A DNA stretch of 64,000 bases from Bacteroidales bacterium H3 (GCA_001701135.1 DAAN01000030.1:378495-442494); one strand, 5' to 3'; positions 11,344 to 19,022 are shown, numbered from the stretch's first letter. Notes: a model not told the origin generated them from the sequence alone. A program made the numbers and translations.

Positions 11344-12141
11344 ATGAACCGTTCATGGATACCCGTATTACACCTTCTGCGCGATGTGGAATGGCTCTAT
11401 TCCGAGAGCCGGATGGTGCATCTCTGGCTGGAGATACTTTTCCGGGTGCGCAGGTCAAGGGAGACATACCCGGTCAAGGGTACGGTAATAGAGGTGCGGC
11501 CCGGTCAGTTCGTTGCCTCCACAAGAAAGCTCGCCGCCGCCATAGGCGCGGACAAGGACACCGTGGGGCGTTATCTGCGGATATTCGAGTCGCAGAAATG
11601 GATAGAGAGGCAGGAGATCGGCAACGCCACACTCTACACCATACTCGTAATGGAGCAGATACCGGCTTTCTCCATATTCTCCGAGCCGGGAAACTCCATA
11701 GTCGGCACCTGTTCCACCACGTCTGCCGCCACGATCGGGGACACTTCTTCCGACACCTTTGGGGACACTTTTGGGGACATATATTATATAGATAAAAATA
11801 TAAATAATAATTCTCTCCCCCACGCGCGCGAGGAAGAAGTTTTTGAAATTTTCAAAAATGACGCCACCGCGCTCGAAGAGATAGCCGAAGCCCTCCGCTG
11901 CGGAAAATCGAGGCTTGATGAAATGCTGCCCGATTTTTTCAACGAGTGCCGGATAAAGAAAAAGCAGCACCCGACCGTGCAGGAGTGCAAGGATCATTTT
12001 TTCAACTGGGCCCGCGCCCGATTAAAACAAGAACAACAGAATGGCATACCCCAAGCGAATAGACCCGGCGGAAGCCGTAAGGGAAATCAGAGAGGCCGCA
12101 GAACGCCGGTCAAGCCGGATTGCGGACTTATCGAGGATTAG
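11344..12141 (+). CDS. DnaD-like replisome organizer
   Basis: The 265-residue product has a winged-helix N-terminal part (about 1-105, with VEVRPGQF-like and KLAAAIGADKDTVGRYLRIF segments), a low-complexity linker with DTFGDTFGD repeats, and a C-terminal DUF7833/DnaD-like helical region (about 165-235). Such proteins bind origins and load helicase with a DnaC-type partner, which is the next gene. Its 3' end overlaps the ATPase gene by 101 bases. Confidence 0.72.
   Translation: MNRSWIPVLHLLRDVEWLYSESRMVHLWLEILFRVRRSRETYPVKGTVIEVRPGQFVASTRKLAAAIGADKDTVGRYLRIFESQKWIERQEIGNATLYTILVMEQIPAFSIFSEPGNSIVGTCSTTSAATIGDTSSDTFGDTFGDIYYIDKNINNNSLPHAREEEVFEIFKNDATALEEIAEALRCGKSRLDEMLPDFFNECRIKKKQHPTVQECKDHFFNWARARLKQEQQNGIPQANRPGGSRKGNQRGRRTPVKPDCGLIED
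11740..11812 (+). other. Candidate replication origin inside the organizer gene
   Basis: Four tandem 12-mers begin with GACA: GACACTTCTTCC at 11740, GACACCTTTGGG at 11752, GACACTTTTGGG at 11764 and a degenerate copy at 11776. An AT-only-like stretch follows (11779-11812, one G and one C at most). Iterons plus an unwinding region within a replisome organizer gene resemble some phage origins; the function is inferred. Confidence 0.35.
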
Positions 12142-12742
12142 CGAGTACAAGGCGCTGTTCGTACGATGCGCCAAGGCCGTGTGCCCGGGCTTCACCATAC
12201 GCGAGGAGCTTAAACCCGCCTACAACGACATCGTTCACTGGGCCGTCATGGACTATGACGGCAACCTCGACCCCGACAAGGGGCTGATGCTCTGGGGCGA
12301 CATAGGCACCGGGAAGTCAACGATGCTGCGTATCGTAAGGGAGTTCTGCGCCATTGTCAGGCCGCCGGACAAAATAGGCAGATACTACTTCCGGATTGAC
12401 AACGTGATCGACGTGTGCGCCGACTATGCCGACGAGTCGATATACGGCGGCTACCGCGGCATAAGGCATTACATCGACAGCCCGCGCCAGGCGTTTGACG
12501 AGCTTGGGAGCGAGACAGTGCCGACTGGCCGCTACGGTAATTTCGAGAACGTGATGCAGTACATCTTTCAGTCGCGCTATGACAACCGCCACTACCAGTT
12601 TACCCACGCCACAACCAACCTGACCGTGGAGCAGATCAAGGACGTGTACGACGAGAGGATATACGACCGCTTCAAGGAAATGTTCAATTTCGTCGCCCTC
12701 CGTGGCAGGACATTCCGAAAGAACACTCAAAAAAATTTATAG
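12041..12742 (+). CDS. DnaC-like AAA+ ATPase (helicase loader)
   Basis: The 233-residue product has Walker A GDIGTGKST near residue 87 and a Walker B-like region around FDELG near residue 149. The overall layout is that of DnaC/IstB-type loaders. It starts at an ATG inside the organizer gene, in another frame, so the two are translated in tandem. Together they suggest that the ICE can replicate autonomously after excision. Confidence 0.8.
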   Translation: MAYPKRIDPAEAVREIREAAERRSSRIADLSRISEYKALFVRCAKAVCPGFTIREELKPAYNDIVHWAVMDYDGNLDPDKGLMLWGDIGTGKSTMLRIVREFCAIVRPPDKIGRYYFRIDNVIDVCADYADESIYGGYRGIRHYIDSPRQAFDELGSETVPTGRYGNFENVMQYIFQSRYDNRHYQFTHATTNLTVEQIKDVYDERIYDRFKEMFNFVALRGRTFRKNTQKNL

Positions 12743-12744
12743 AC

Positions 12745-12990
12745 ATGGAACCTAAGCAAAGATTAAGCACTACAGACTGGGAGGAACGCGCATACGGACT
12801 TGCCGTGTCGCTGTTTCTCCATGACATACGCCGCTGCGACTCCGCAATGCCGGAGTGCCGTCTGGAGCAGTGGCCATCACATATCCGCGTTGCGGCTGAA
12901 ATGGCGGTGGAGGCTGCGCTGGCATTTGTGTCCGAATACAGAAAATCGGTAAGGCCGGAAAACATGGAGGACACCTGCAATGCTCCCTGA
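12745..12990 (+). CDS. Small hypothetical protein
   Basis: The 81-residue helical product (ERAYGLAVSLFLHDIRRC, AAEMAVEAALAFVSEY) has no recognised family. It follows the ATPase by two bases and overlaps the next gene by 11, so it belongs to the replication operon. Confidence 0.62.
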   Translation: MEPKQRLSTTDWEERAYGLAVSLFLHDIRRCDSAMPECRLEQWPSHIRVAAEMAVEAALAFVSEYRKSVRPENMEDTCNAP

Positions 12991-13213
12991 CTGGAAGAGG
13001 ATAGTCCCCGAGGCATTGTATTCGGTGATGGCCGCGAGAAAACTGCTCGGAATCAGCCACACCACGATTTACGAGTATATGAAGCTGTCGCCCCCGGTAC
13101 TCCCGTACCGCCGCTCGGAAAACGGCTGGCACAGGCTTATACTCGGGAGCGACATAATACATCTTCGCGACCACCCGCAGGTGAAGCGTGGTCGCAGGCG
13201 CAAGGACAAGTGA
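12980..13213 (+). CDS. Small HTH protein
   Basis: The 77-residue product has a helix-turn-helix near residues 15-35 (VMAARKLLGISHTTIYEYMK) and a basic tail (KRGRRRKDK). It is likely a DNA-binding protein that closes the replication operon. A terminator hairpin follows. Confidence 0.65.
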   Translation: MLPDWKRIVPEALYSVMAARKLLGISHTTIYEYMKLSPPVLPYRRSENGWHRLILGSDIIHLRDHPQVKRGRRRKDK

Positions 13214-13220
13214 ACATGGA

Positions 13221-13258
13221 GGATTATAGCCCTGCGGCGGCGCAAGGGGCTGTAATCC
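13221..13258. terminator. Hairpin between convergent operons
   Basis: The stem is GGATTATAGCCC with GGGGCTGTAATCC (12 pairs, one G-U). It separates the plus-strand replication operon from the minus-strand group ending at 13263. Confidence 0.6.
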
Positions 13259-13262
13259 CGGT

Positions 13263-13640
13263 TCAGTTCCAGATATGCCACGGCGGGTTGCGACGTTCCG
13301 GGGAGGCTATGGTCTCCGACAGCTCAACGACGAGAAGCCATGCCTCGGCACGCATATCGTCCATTTCCGCCAATGCCCTCGCTTCAAGGCTCGCCCCGGC
13401 TCCCGACAGCTCGCGCCATTGCCGGGCAAAGGCGGCGGGTTGGAAAGCGTCGATGAACGACAGTATCTCATCGAGCAGCGTCACCGGGTTGCCGCCTGTC
13501 ATGTCCGCACAGAAGCAGAACGGCACACCGCTCCGTGTCTTTCGCCGGAAATCGAAAGCCGTGCAGTCAGCGTCAATCACGCTGACGGTCACGCTCCAGC
13601 CGCATTTGGCGGCTATATCTATGATGGTCTGTAACAGCAT
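13263..13640 (-). CDS. Hypothetical protein, paralogue of the next gene upstream
   Basis: The 125-residue product opens with an IIDIAAKCGWSVTVS segment. The neighbour at 13712 opens with a matching TIDRITECAEAKGWSVHAS. Both then have an FDF/LFEF beta strand, a Phe-x-Phe-(C/S)-A-(D/E)-M strand, a GG/DG-(D/N)P turn and an acidic helix. The two are therefore related. No function is recognised. Confidence 0.68.
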   Translation of the reverse strand: MLLQTIIDIAAKCGWSVTVSVIDADCTAFDFRRKTRSGVPFCFCADMTGGNPVTLLDEILSFIDAFQPAAFARQWRELSGAGASLEARALAEMDDMRAEAWLLVVELSETIASPERRNPPWHIWN

Positions 13641-13658
13641 ATCTCAAAGCATGGTTAT

Positions 13659-13689
13659 GTCTGCCACAACCGATAAGGCTGTGGCAGAC
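13659..13689 (-). promoter_or_regulatory. Intercistronic hairpin
   Basis: A GTCTGCCACA/TGTGGCAGAC perfect 10-bp stem lies in the gap between two co-oriented genes. It could be an mRNA processing, stability or attenuation site. Confidence 0.5.
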
Positions 13690-13711
13690 GGGGTTATATT
13701 CCTGAACGGGG

Positions 13712-14092
13712 CTATTTCTCCGCAAGGTCGAAATCGGTTTCTTCAAGGGAGGCAAGAAGGTCAAGCACCATGTCCTCCGCGTCCTCCATGTCGGCCACTA
13801 TGTCGCGGATATGGTATGGCGCGCCATTCCTCCCGTGGCCGTCATCGCCTATCCATAGATATGCCTCCTCGTCGGGGTCGAAGCCCTCATAATACTCCCT
13901 TACCGACTTTATCAGATTGTCGGGGTCGCCGTCTTTCATTTCGGCCGAAAAGTTGAAATCCTGCCCTGCATTGGTGTATTGCGAGAATTCAAACAGCCAT
14001 ATATCGGCCTTTCGGTTCTTGGAAGCGTGGACGCTCCAGCCCTTTGCCTCGGCACATTCGGTTATGCGGTCTATCGTGTCTTTAATATCCAT
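13712..14092 (-). CDS. Acidic hypothetical protein, paralogue of the 13263 gene
   Basis: The 126-residue protein is strongly acidic in its C-terminal half (DPDEEAYLW, DMEDAEDMVLDLL). Its N-terminal half is related to the downstream gene, as described there. I chose ATG 14092, which aligns with the start of the paralogue and clears the hairpin at 14109. The longer frame begins at 14152 and would read through that hairpin. Confidence 0.68.
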   Translation of the reverse strand: MDIKDTIDRITECAEAKGWSVHASKNRKADIWLFEFSQYTNAGQDFNFSAEMKDGDPDNLIKSVREYYEGFDPDEEAYLWIGDDGHGRNGAPYHIRDIVADMEDAEDMVLDLLASLEETDFDLAEK

Positions 14093-14108
14093 GTCTATGT
14101 CGGATTGT

Positions 14109-14138
14109 GTCAGCCGTGGCATGGTCGCCACGGCTGAC
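14109..14138 (-). promoter_or_regulatory. Intercistronic hairpin, 12-bp perfect stem
   Basis: GTCAGCCGTGGC and GCCACGGCTGAC are separated by a six-base loop. It lies between the DUF2958 gene and the acidic protein gene. There is no T run on the minus strand, so a processing or stability role is as likely as termination. Confidence 0.55.
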
Positions 14139-14148
14139 GGGTTACAGG

Positions 14149-14523
14149 TCATTCATCGGGGCGGTCATGCAGTCTTGAGAGAAGCGACTGTAAACGACTG
14201 TCGGGTATCTCCCTCAGTGGGCGTGGCTTGAAATACGGCACCTCCGTGACTTGGAGTATTCCGTAACCCTTGCTGCGGCAGTCAATCTCTATTTCGGCAA
14301 GTTCGTTGAGCGAAACATAGCCGTATTCGTCCTCGGCGAGTCCCACGACAATGCAGAACATTATTGTGTCGTCGCCCTCCCTGCTCCCTTCAAGCACAAA
14401 CCACCGGGCATTGCCTATGGTGAATATGGCCACGCATACGGCGTCCTTGCCCTTGCCGTCCTGGGAGTAAAGGGGGAAGCCCTTGAAGGCTTCCTCCAGT
14501 CTTGGTGTCATAAGTCTGTTCAT
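14149..14523 (-). CDS. DUF2958 family protein
   Basis: The 124-residue product matches the DUF2958 pattern: MTPRLEEAFKGFPLYSQDG, a VAIFTIGNARWFVLEG strand, DDTIMFCIVVGLAEDEYGYVS and LNELAEIEID. The family is common on plasmids and ICEs and its role is unknown. Either M1 (14523) or M5 (14511) could be the start. Confidence 0.8.
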   Translation of the reverse strand: MNRLMTPRLEEAFKGFPLYSQDGKGKDAVCVAIFTIGNARWFVLEGSREGDDTIMFCIVVGLAEDEYGYVSLNELAEIEIDCRSKGYGILQVTEVPYFKPRPLREIPDSRLQSLLSRLHDRPDE

Positions 14524-14525
14524 AT

Positions 14526-14693
14526 TCAGTCAAATTCTATTTCATCCTCGTAAGGTTCTATGGTCGCTCCGCTGCTCAGTTCTATGATATAGCGGTAGCC
14601 GCTGCGCCCCACTATTGTGCCTCGGCGGTAGCCGCGCCACGGCTCTTTGAGTTCACACTGCCTCCCGTATTCGGGGAAATCGGTATCGTACAT
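14526..14693 (-). CDS. Small hypothetical protein
   Basis: The 55-residue product (start MYDTDFPEYG) contains a KOW/SH3-like stretch: GTIVGRSGYRYIIELSSGATIEPYE. It is packed between neighbours: two bases from the DUF2958 gene and one base from the upstream gene. A longer start at 14720 would overlap the upstream gene by 26 bases. Confidence 0.58.
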   Translation of the reverse strand: MYDTDFPEYGRQCELKEPWRGYRRGTIVGRSGYRYIIELSSGATIEPYEDEIEFD

Positions 14694-14694
14694 A

Positions 14695-15015
14695 TCAGTC
14701 GTTGTTTGTGAGTTCGTCATAAGCGGTATCGAAGATAAGTCCGGTGTCTATGAGGTGTCCGTAAGCCTCGGCAGCGAGGCGCGAGGCCCACTCGTTGCGG
14801 TCGTCATAGCGTCCGCGTCGGTAGTTGTAGGCAAGGGCTTTCATATAGTCCATGAACACCTTGAACGCCTGCTGCTGGAGATAGCGGTGCATGGTTGCCA
14901 TCGCCATGCCTGTCTTTTCAGTGCTGCTCACTTTGCCGTTGACAAAGTTCTCGAAGGCCTTTACAAACTCCTTGTCGCCCTCGGCAATCTTAATGAAATC
15001 AATGTCTGTGTTCAT
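14695..15015 (-). CDS. Helical hypothetical ICE protein
   Basis: The 106-residue, all-helical product (KAFENFVNGKV, MHRYLQQQAFKVFMDYMKALAYNYRRG) has no recognised family. It is the second gene of the minus-strand group that begins at 15222. Confidence 0.65.
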   Translation of the reverse strand: MNTDIDFIKIAEGDKEFVKAFENFVNGKVSSTEKTGMAMATMHRYLQQQAFKVFMDYMKALAYNYRRGRYDDRNEWASRLAAEAYGHLIDTGLIFDTAYDELTNND

Positions 15016-15027
15016 ATCGTCTGGAAT

Positions 15028-15222
15028 TTAGATGGTTGCCTGATTGTAGATTTGTGGTTCCGGCGACACATTATAAATATAGTCGCCACAACGCACCAAA
15101 AGACAGTGCTGTCCGTAATACAGCTTCTTCATACCACGCACACTCCCTGTCTTGTGGAAATTCGGGTAGCGGCTTATGTCTGCCCGCTTCCCTTCTTCGA
15201 TTGTCATTCTTTTTACTCGCAT
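15028..15222 (-). CDS. Small hypothetical protein, first gene after a structured leader
   Basis: The 64-residue product (MRVKRMTIEEGKRADISRYP ... GDYIYNVSPEPQIY) has no recognised family. Its ATG lies 29 bases downstream of leader copy 1 on the minus strand, so it heads the operon running to 13263. Confidence 0.65.
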   Translation of the reverse strand: MRVKRMTIEEGKRADISRYPNFHKTGSVRGMKKLYYGQHCLLVRCGDYIYNVSPEPQIYNQATI

Positions 15223-15250
15223 GGTCTTGAAATGTCTGATTTGTTAATTT

Positions 15251-15488
15251 TTTCCCTTTTGTGAAGCTCTTTTGATCTTTCCCGGCAGGGCTGGCCGTTT
15301 TTCGTGCAAGTGAACCACTGCGGCCGAAAGGGAGGATAAGGCAAGGGTGAAGCCAGCGGCCAGACCGGGATACCCAAATTTTGGAGGCATGAGAAAATTT
15401 GCGGAGGCTCACGGTCGCCGACGCCGGCCTCAAACGCAGTGGCCCTTGCTGTTCCTTCCGGACGCAGTAACTTCGCACGCCAAAACGA
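15251..15488 (-). promoter_or_regulatory. Structured 5' leader, copy 1
   Basis: This is a 238-nt non-coding segment shared with 19023-19256 and 35562-35788. On the plus strand it holds TTTCCCTTTT at 15251, then the core GGGATACCCAAATTTTGG at 15367, GAGAAAATTTG, GGAGGCTCACGG, and CTTCGCACGCCAAAAC near 15471. AAATTTT/AAAATTT can pair to form a stem. All three copies lie 29-43 bases upstream of a minus-strand start codon, so a cis-acting RNA leader is inferred. Confidence 0.72.
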
Positions 15489-15651
15489 CAATCCTGCCGG
15501 AACTCAACAGACACAGGATAAAGCCTCGACAACATTGAGTATGCCTTTAGGCTCCGATTATTACCTTATTACCGGTTTTCAAAGGACCGGGCTTTTATAT
15601 ACTTGGAATGTTCTGACAATCACCATTTAGCATGAAAACCCTGAAGGATCG

Positions 15652-15684
15652 TTTAGGCAGTATCTGTAAAAATTTGTAAATTTG
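15652..15684 (+). promoter_or_regulatory. Promoter of the Crp-like operon
   Basis: TTTA at 15652-15655, a 21-bp spacer and TAAATTTG at 15677-15684 fit the Bacteroidetes promoter. The first ATG follows 42 bases later. No other feature is visible between 15489 and 15651. Confidence 0.68.
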
Positions 15685-15725
15685 CAGTCTTTTATGGCCT
15701 TTGTATTAATTACATCAAGCAATTA

Positions 15726-15875
15726 ATGGAATACGATATAGACGAAAACAGCGGGAATACCGTTGAAGATATGACAGTCGAACACGATTGTCACCATAAC
15801 ATCGAAGAATTGCCGGAACTCTTCGATGAAGAATCGGTTGACGATTTCATCGCCAGCCTTAATGACTGGGATTGA
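15726..15875 (+). CDS. 49-residue acidic ORF upstream of the Crp-like gene
   Basis: ATG to TGA encodes a strongly acidic 49-residue peptide (MEYDIDENSG ... ELPELFDEESVDDFIASLNDWD). It follows the promoter directly. Its TGA lies one base before the ATG of the Crp-like gene (15877), which suggests translational coupling. It may be a regulatory partner or leader peptide; no family is recognised. Confidence 0.55.
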   Translation: MEYDIDENSGNTVEDMTVEHDCHHNIEELPELFDEESVDDFIASLNDWD

Positions 15876-15876
15876 T

Positions 15877-16464
15877 ATGGCACAGTTTAACGCATTTGAA
15901 GAAGCGATAGATTTCTCTTTCTGGAAAGAGCTATGCGAGAAGCATGGTGAGCTGCACCATTATCGGCGCGGTGAGTATTTCGCATATACCGGTGAGGCAG
16001 TCAAGCGAGTCGGTTGGATTGTTTCCGGAGGCTTCAAGCACTCGCTGATCGACAATTCCGGTAAGGCGAAAACCGTCGGATTTGTTTTCAATGATTCTGT
16101 CCTTGCCAATTACATCAGCGTAATGCTTGACAAAAAGATTCCGACAGACATTATTGCATTGGAGGATTCCGATGTGCTGGTCATACCAACCTCTATGATT
16201 CGTGAGCGGCTGATGTCTGACCCGACTCTCCATATCAGGTTTCTGGATGCCTTGTTTGAACAGGCATACGGACATGTTCTTAACGATTACCGCTCCACTC
16301 CGGAGCAACGCTATCGACAGCTGCTTGCTCGTTATCCCCGATTATTTGAACTCGTTTCCCTTGGAGAGATAGCCACCTACCTCAATATATCTCGCCGACA
16401 GCTCCATAGAATCCGCGAAACAGTTGCCGGGTACACTCCTGACGAAGAAAAATTTGGGAATTAA
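15877..16464 (+). CDS. Crp/Fnr-family transcription regulator
   Basis: The 195-residue product has an N-terminal cyclic-nucleotide-binding-like barrel (HHYRRGEYFAYTGE, RVGWIVSGGFKHSLID, VGFVFNDSVLANY) and a C-terminal winged helix (LGEIATYLNISRRQLHRIRETV, about 165-187). Ligand-contact residues of true cAMP binders are not evident, so the effector is unknown. Start 15877 is used because an in-frame ATG at 15826 would overlap the small ORF. It probably controls the two lipoprotein genes downstream. Confidence 0.85.
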   Translation: MAQFNAFEEAIDFSFWKELCEKHGELHHYRRGEYFAYTGEAVKRVGWIVSGGFKHSLIDNSGKAKTVGFVFNDSVLANYISVMLDKKIPTDIIALEDSDVLVIPTSMIRERLMSDPTLHIRFLDALFEQAYGHVLNDYRSTPEQRYRQLLARYPRLFELVSLGEIATYLNISRRQLHRIRETVAGYTPDEEKFGN

Positions 16465-16530
16465 AGCTATAAAAGGCTGTTTTATTGGTTGATTGTGCCA
16501 TTTGTCACAGCTTTTGTCGTTTATACGAAG

Positions 16531-16538
16531 TAACTTTG
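16531..16538 (+). promoter_or_regulatory. -7 box TAACTTTG before the lipoprotein genes
   Basis: A perfect TAnnTTTG box lies 48 bases before the ATG. The -33 position is poor (TTTG at 16501 or 16513, wrong spacing), which would suit an activator such as the Crp-like protein just upstream; TTTGTCACAG at 16501 is a possible binding site. Confidence 0.5.
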
Positions 16539-16586
16539 CAACATACTTTTCTCTCTAAGCAATTAATTAACAAAAAAGAGTATTGT

Positions 16587-17312
16587 ATGCAAAGAAATAA
16601 TAAGATATTGGGTATAGTCGCCCTTTGTTGCCTGTCGGTTACGGCCTGTAGCGATGACAACACGGTTTCCAACGAACCGACCCAGATAAGGGCTTATGAA
16701 ACTGATGCCGAGGTTCTTTCTCAGTTTGTCGAGGTGGATAGCCGTACAGGTCTGTTCTCCATCAATCCGAACAAAAAGGTCACGGCAACCGATTACGTTG
16801 TAAACCGCTCTCGGGAACAACTGGCAGAGGTAAGTTCCATAAACCTAACCCGCTTTGAGGGTGAGATGGAGCAGGCGAACAATCTGATAAAGGCTTATGC
16901 GAAAGCCGGAAATGTCAGCGTGGTTTACACTACGCGCACATCAGGCTTGGTGAGGAACAATGTGGTAGGAACAATAAGCCTGTCAAAATCTCAGCCATAC
17001 AGCAAAGAAGGGATAACAGAGGCCCGGCTGTTGGTATCAGGCGAAGATATATGCAGGACGGGATTCTATTCATTGGGGAATAACCGGCTCACAATAAGTT
17101 CCGGCAACACATCCATGTTCTACGTGGCACAGATTTCGTTCGTCGCATCTGATGAAACCGACAGAGGTACAATCCTTTTGGCCGGATTAGGAAGAAACTC
17201 GTTGCCTTACAGTTATTCTCTGTCATTGCCGGAGGTCAACGGAGAGTATCTTAACATACAAGGCAAATCCTTCATCGGGAACGGCAGCGTAACAGTAGAA
17301 ATTTCGGAATGA
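16587..17312 (+). CDS. Putative lipoprotein, unknown family
   Basis: The 241-residue product starts with a lipoprotein signal (KILGIVALCCLSVTACSDD; lipid-attached Cys near residue 20). The rest is beta-rich and Ser/Asn-rich, with no recognised domain. ATG 16587 is preferred because the longer frame would place the signal 35 residues in. Its TGA overlaps the next gene by four bases (ATGA). Confidence 0.75.
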   Translation: MQRNNKILGIVALCCLSVTACSDDNTVSNEPTQIRAYETDAEVLSQFVEVDSRTGLFSINPNKKVTATDYVVNRSREQLAEVSSINLTRFEGEMEQANNLIKAYAKAGNVSVVYTTRTSGLVRNNVVGTISLSKSQPYSKEGITEARLLVSGEDICRTGFYSLGNNRLTISSGNTSMFYVAQISFVASDETDRGTILLAGLGRNSLPYSYSLSLPEVNGEYLNIQGKSFIGNGSVTVEISE

Positions 17313-17755
17313 AACAAATACAGCTTCTCATATCTATATTAACCTTTGTGTTTCTCGCATCGTGCGAGGAACGCACGGGCTATTATGATACCGACCAGAA
17401 AGAAATTATCTCCTGTATTACCGGCGTTGAATGGAAGCAGACCTATGAACATATGTCCGGCTTTGAACCGACAGAGTGTAACGAAGAAGGCTGGGTATAT
17501 AAATTCAATGCCAACGGTACCGGCTCTTATAAATGGGTGAATTGGAACGACGGCACAAAAAACGGTGAACCGATATATTTTCGCTGGACTTTCACCACGG
17601 ATAACTTTTCAGTGATTTACATTGACAAATCGGAACGCTTCTGGCTCATAGACAGGCTTACGCCCTCTGAATTAACGGTGACGAGCGCAATGCAGGATCC
17701 TGTTCTTTATCCAAACACCGATAAGACCGTTTACAAATTTATTGCAATCGAATAA
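17309..17755 (+). CDS. Putative lipoprotein, lipocalin-like
   Basis: The 148-residue product has a lipoprotein signal (MKQIQLLISILTFVFLASCEE). The mature part (GVEWKQTYEH, WVYKFNANGTGSYKW, FRWTFTTDNFSVIYI, WLIDRLTPSELTV) has the strand pattern of small lipocalin-like Bacteroidetes lipoproteins. It is translationally coupled to the gene upstream. Confidence 0.75.
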   Translation: MKQIQLLISILTFVFLASCEERTGYYDTDQKEIISCITGVEWKQTYEHMSGFEPTECNEEGWVYKFNANGTGSYKWVNWNDGTKNGEPIYFRWTFTTDNFSVIYIDKSERFWLIDRLTPSELTVTSAMQDPVLYPNTDKTVYKFIAIE

Positions 17756-17880
17756 TACGAATATAAAACGAATCAGATACGATATATTCTATTTTTTCAT
17801 TACTAAAACAGATTCTTCGTGTGAATGCCGAGAATCTGATTTGTTTTCATATATGGGCGTTTAGGATAGTTTTCCATACC

Positions 17881-17914
17881 GGCGGCTTTTGTGAGGCTAC
17901 GAGCAGAAGCCGCC
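17881..17914 (-). terminator. Hairpin downstream of minus-strand group, shared type
   Basis: GGCGGCTT and AAGCCGCC flank a ~18-base loop, 36 bases after the stop at 17950. The 3' arm context (TACGAGCAGAAGCCGCCCCG) is nearly the same as at 33620-33653. This makes it a shared 3' element of leader-bearing operons. Confidence 0.55.
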
Positions 17915-17949
17915 CCGAACGGAGAGTGTCGGAGCGGAAATATTGAGGA

Positions 17950-18246
17950 TTATAATTGTGGTATCGGGAGCCACAAAACATTATCGCGGTAAGGTTTGGC
18001 GATTGTCAAAGGGTCGAATTTTATCAGCTCATAGGAGGCGATATTAAGTTTCTCATCAATAATCGCGAGAGCTATGATGTCGCCTTTCTCCGGCATATTT
18101 TCATCGCTAAACCTGTTCCAGCCTTTCAGCGGATTGGCGTCAGCCCACTCCGCGCCCTCGATAAAGCAGTACATATTGGGAACGCGGTACTCGCTGTCCT
18201 TATACCGCTCGGCGGCTTCATTTCGTATTTTCTCTTTTCGGTTCAT
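17950..18246 (-). CDS. DUF551-like small protein
   Basis: The 98-residue product has a helical first third and then GWNRFSDENMPEKGDIIALAI ... VLWLPIPQL. That matches the W-P-x-x-G-x-x-V ... H/W-x-P-L/I-P pattern of DUF551, a phage and mobile-element family of unknown role. It is the last gene of the group that begins at 18983. Confidence 0.68.
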   Translation of the reverse strand: MNRKEKIRNEAAERYKDSEYRVPNMYCFIEGAEWADANPLKGWNRFSDENMPEKGDIIALAIIDEKLNIASYELIKFDPLTIAKPYRDNVLWLPIPQL

Positions 18247-18262
18247 GGAAATGTCGTGTTAT

Positions 18263-18292
18263 GCTCCCTGCGCCTATCGCAGCGCAGGGAGC
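18263..18292 (-). promoter_or_regulatory. Intercistronic hairpin, 11-bp perfect stem
   Basis: GCTCCCTGCGC and GCGCAGGGAGC are separated by eight bases, between the genes at 18303 and 17950. It is of the same kind as the hairpins at 13659 and 14109. Confidence 0.55.
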
Positions 18293-18302
18293 GGTTGGTA
18301 AA

Positions 18303-18983
18303 TCAGTCTATGTCAACTCCTATAAAGTGTTCATCATCAATCAGCAGATAGTAGTAGCCGTTGCCACAGCCGCGATACTCCTTGCTCAGTCCGGCTTTGA
18401 TGTCGCCTTTGCGATAATATCCGTCGTCCTTGTCGGCTATCTCTATCCATAGGGTGCCGTCATAGCCCCGGAAGTCGAACCTGCCGGAATGGTAGGTGCG
18501 CCTTTCGGCAAGTGACTTGCGAAATTCCTCTGCCTGCCACGGCGCATAACGCTCAACGGCTTTGAGGGAGATAATCTCACCGTCTATGCGTGTGCCGGTG
18601 GTAAGGTTGTTTTCATAACAGCCCTTTGTCGGGTCTGCCATGAGGCATTTGTGCACAAAAGCCGAGGGGAATGTGGCACGCGAGGCGTAACGCCTAAACT
18701 TTTCCACCAGATTTGTTTCAGGCTTCTCCACTTTCACTACTCCGAGCCAGTTGGCTACGGTTGACTGCGGTATGATGTAGCCGCGTCTGCGTGAACGTCG
18801 GGCGAACTCACATATATAGCCCTGTGTGGAGAAAAACAGGCGTCTGCGTTCCCTGCCCTCGCTGGTGGTGATGTCGTAAAGACCCGAATTGCGGTCGATG
18901 ATGGTTGCTACTGCTTGATAGTCCATGTCTTTGAGGTGTTTGAGTTTGTTTTTCGCTTCGCGCAATTCACTCACGCTCGGCAT
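18303..18983 (-). CDS. Hypothetical ICE protein
   Basis: The 226-residue product has no recognised domain. It starts with a coiled-coil-prone helix (VSELREAKNKLKHLKDMDYQ), carries a basic patch (EFARRSRRRGYI) followed by a possible HTH (STVANWLGVVKV), and ends in an aromatic and acidic beta region. Its ATG lies 40 bases downstream of leader copy 2. Confidence 0.68.
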   Translation of the reverse strand: MPSVSELREAKNKLKHLKDMDYQAVATIIDRNSGLYDITTSEGRERRRLFFSTQGYICEFARRSRRRGYIIPQSTVANWLGVVKVEKPETNLVEKFRRYASRATFPSAFVHKCLMADPTKGCYENNLTTGTRIDGEIISLKAVERYAPWQAEEFRKSLAERRTYHSGRFDFRGYDGTLWIEIADKDDGYYRKGDIKAGLSKEYRGCGNGYYYLLIDDEHFIGVDID

Positions 18984-19022
18984 AGAGAAGCAAGCTACTC
19001 TCTGCGCTTACTTACTCGTTCA

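Noticed and set aside
13210..13956. 248-codon plus-strand frame
   Set aside because: It overlaps two minus-strand genes that are related to each other at protein level, which would not be expected if the plus frame were the real one.
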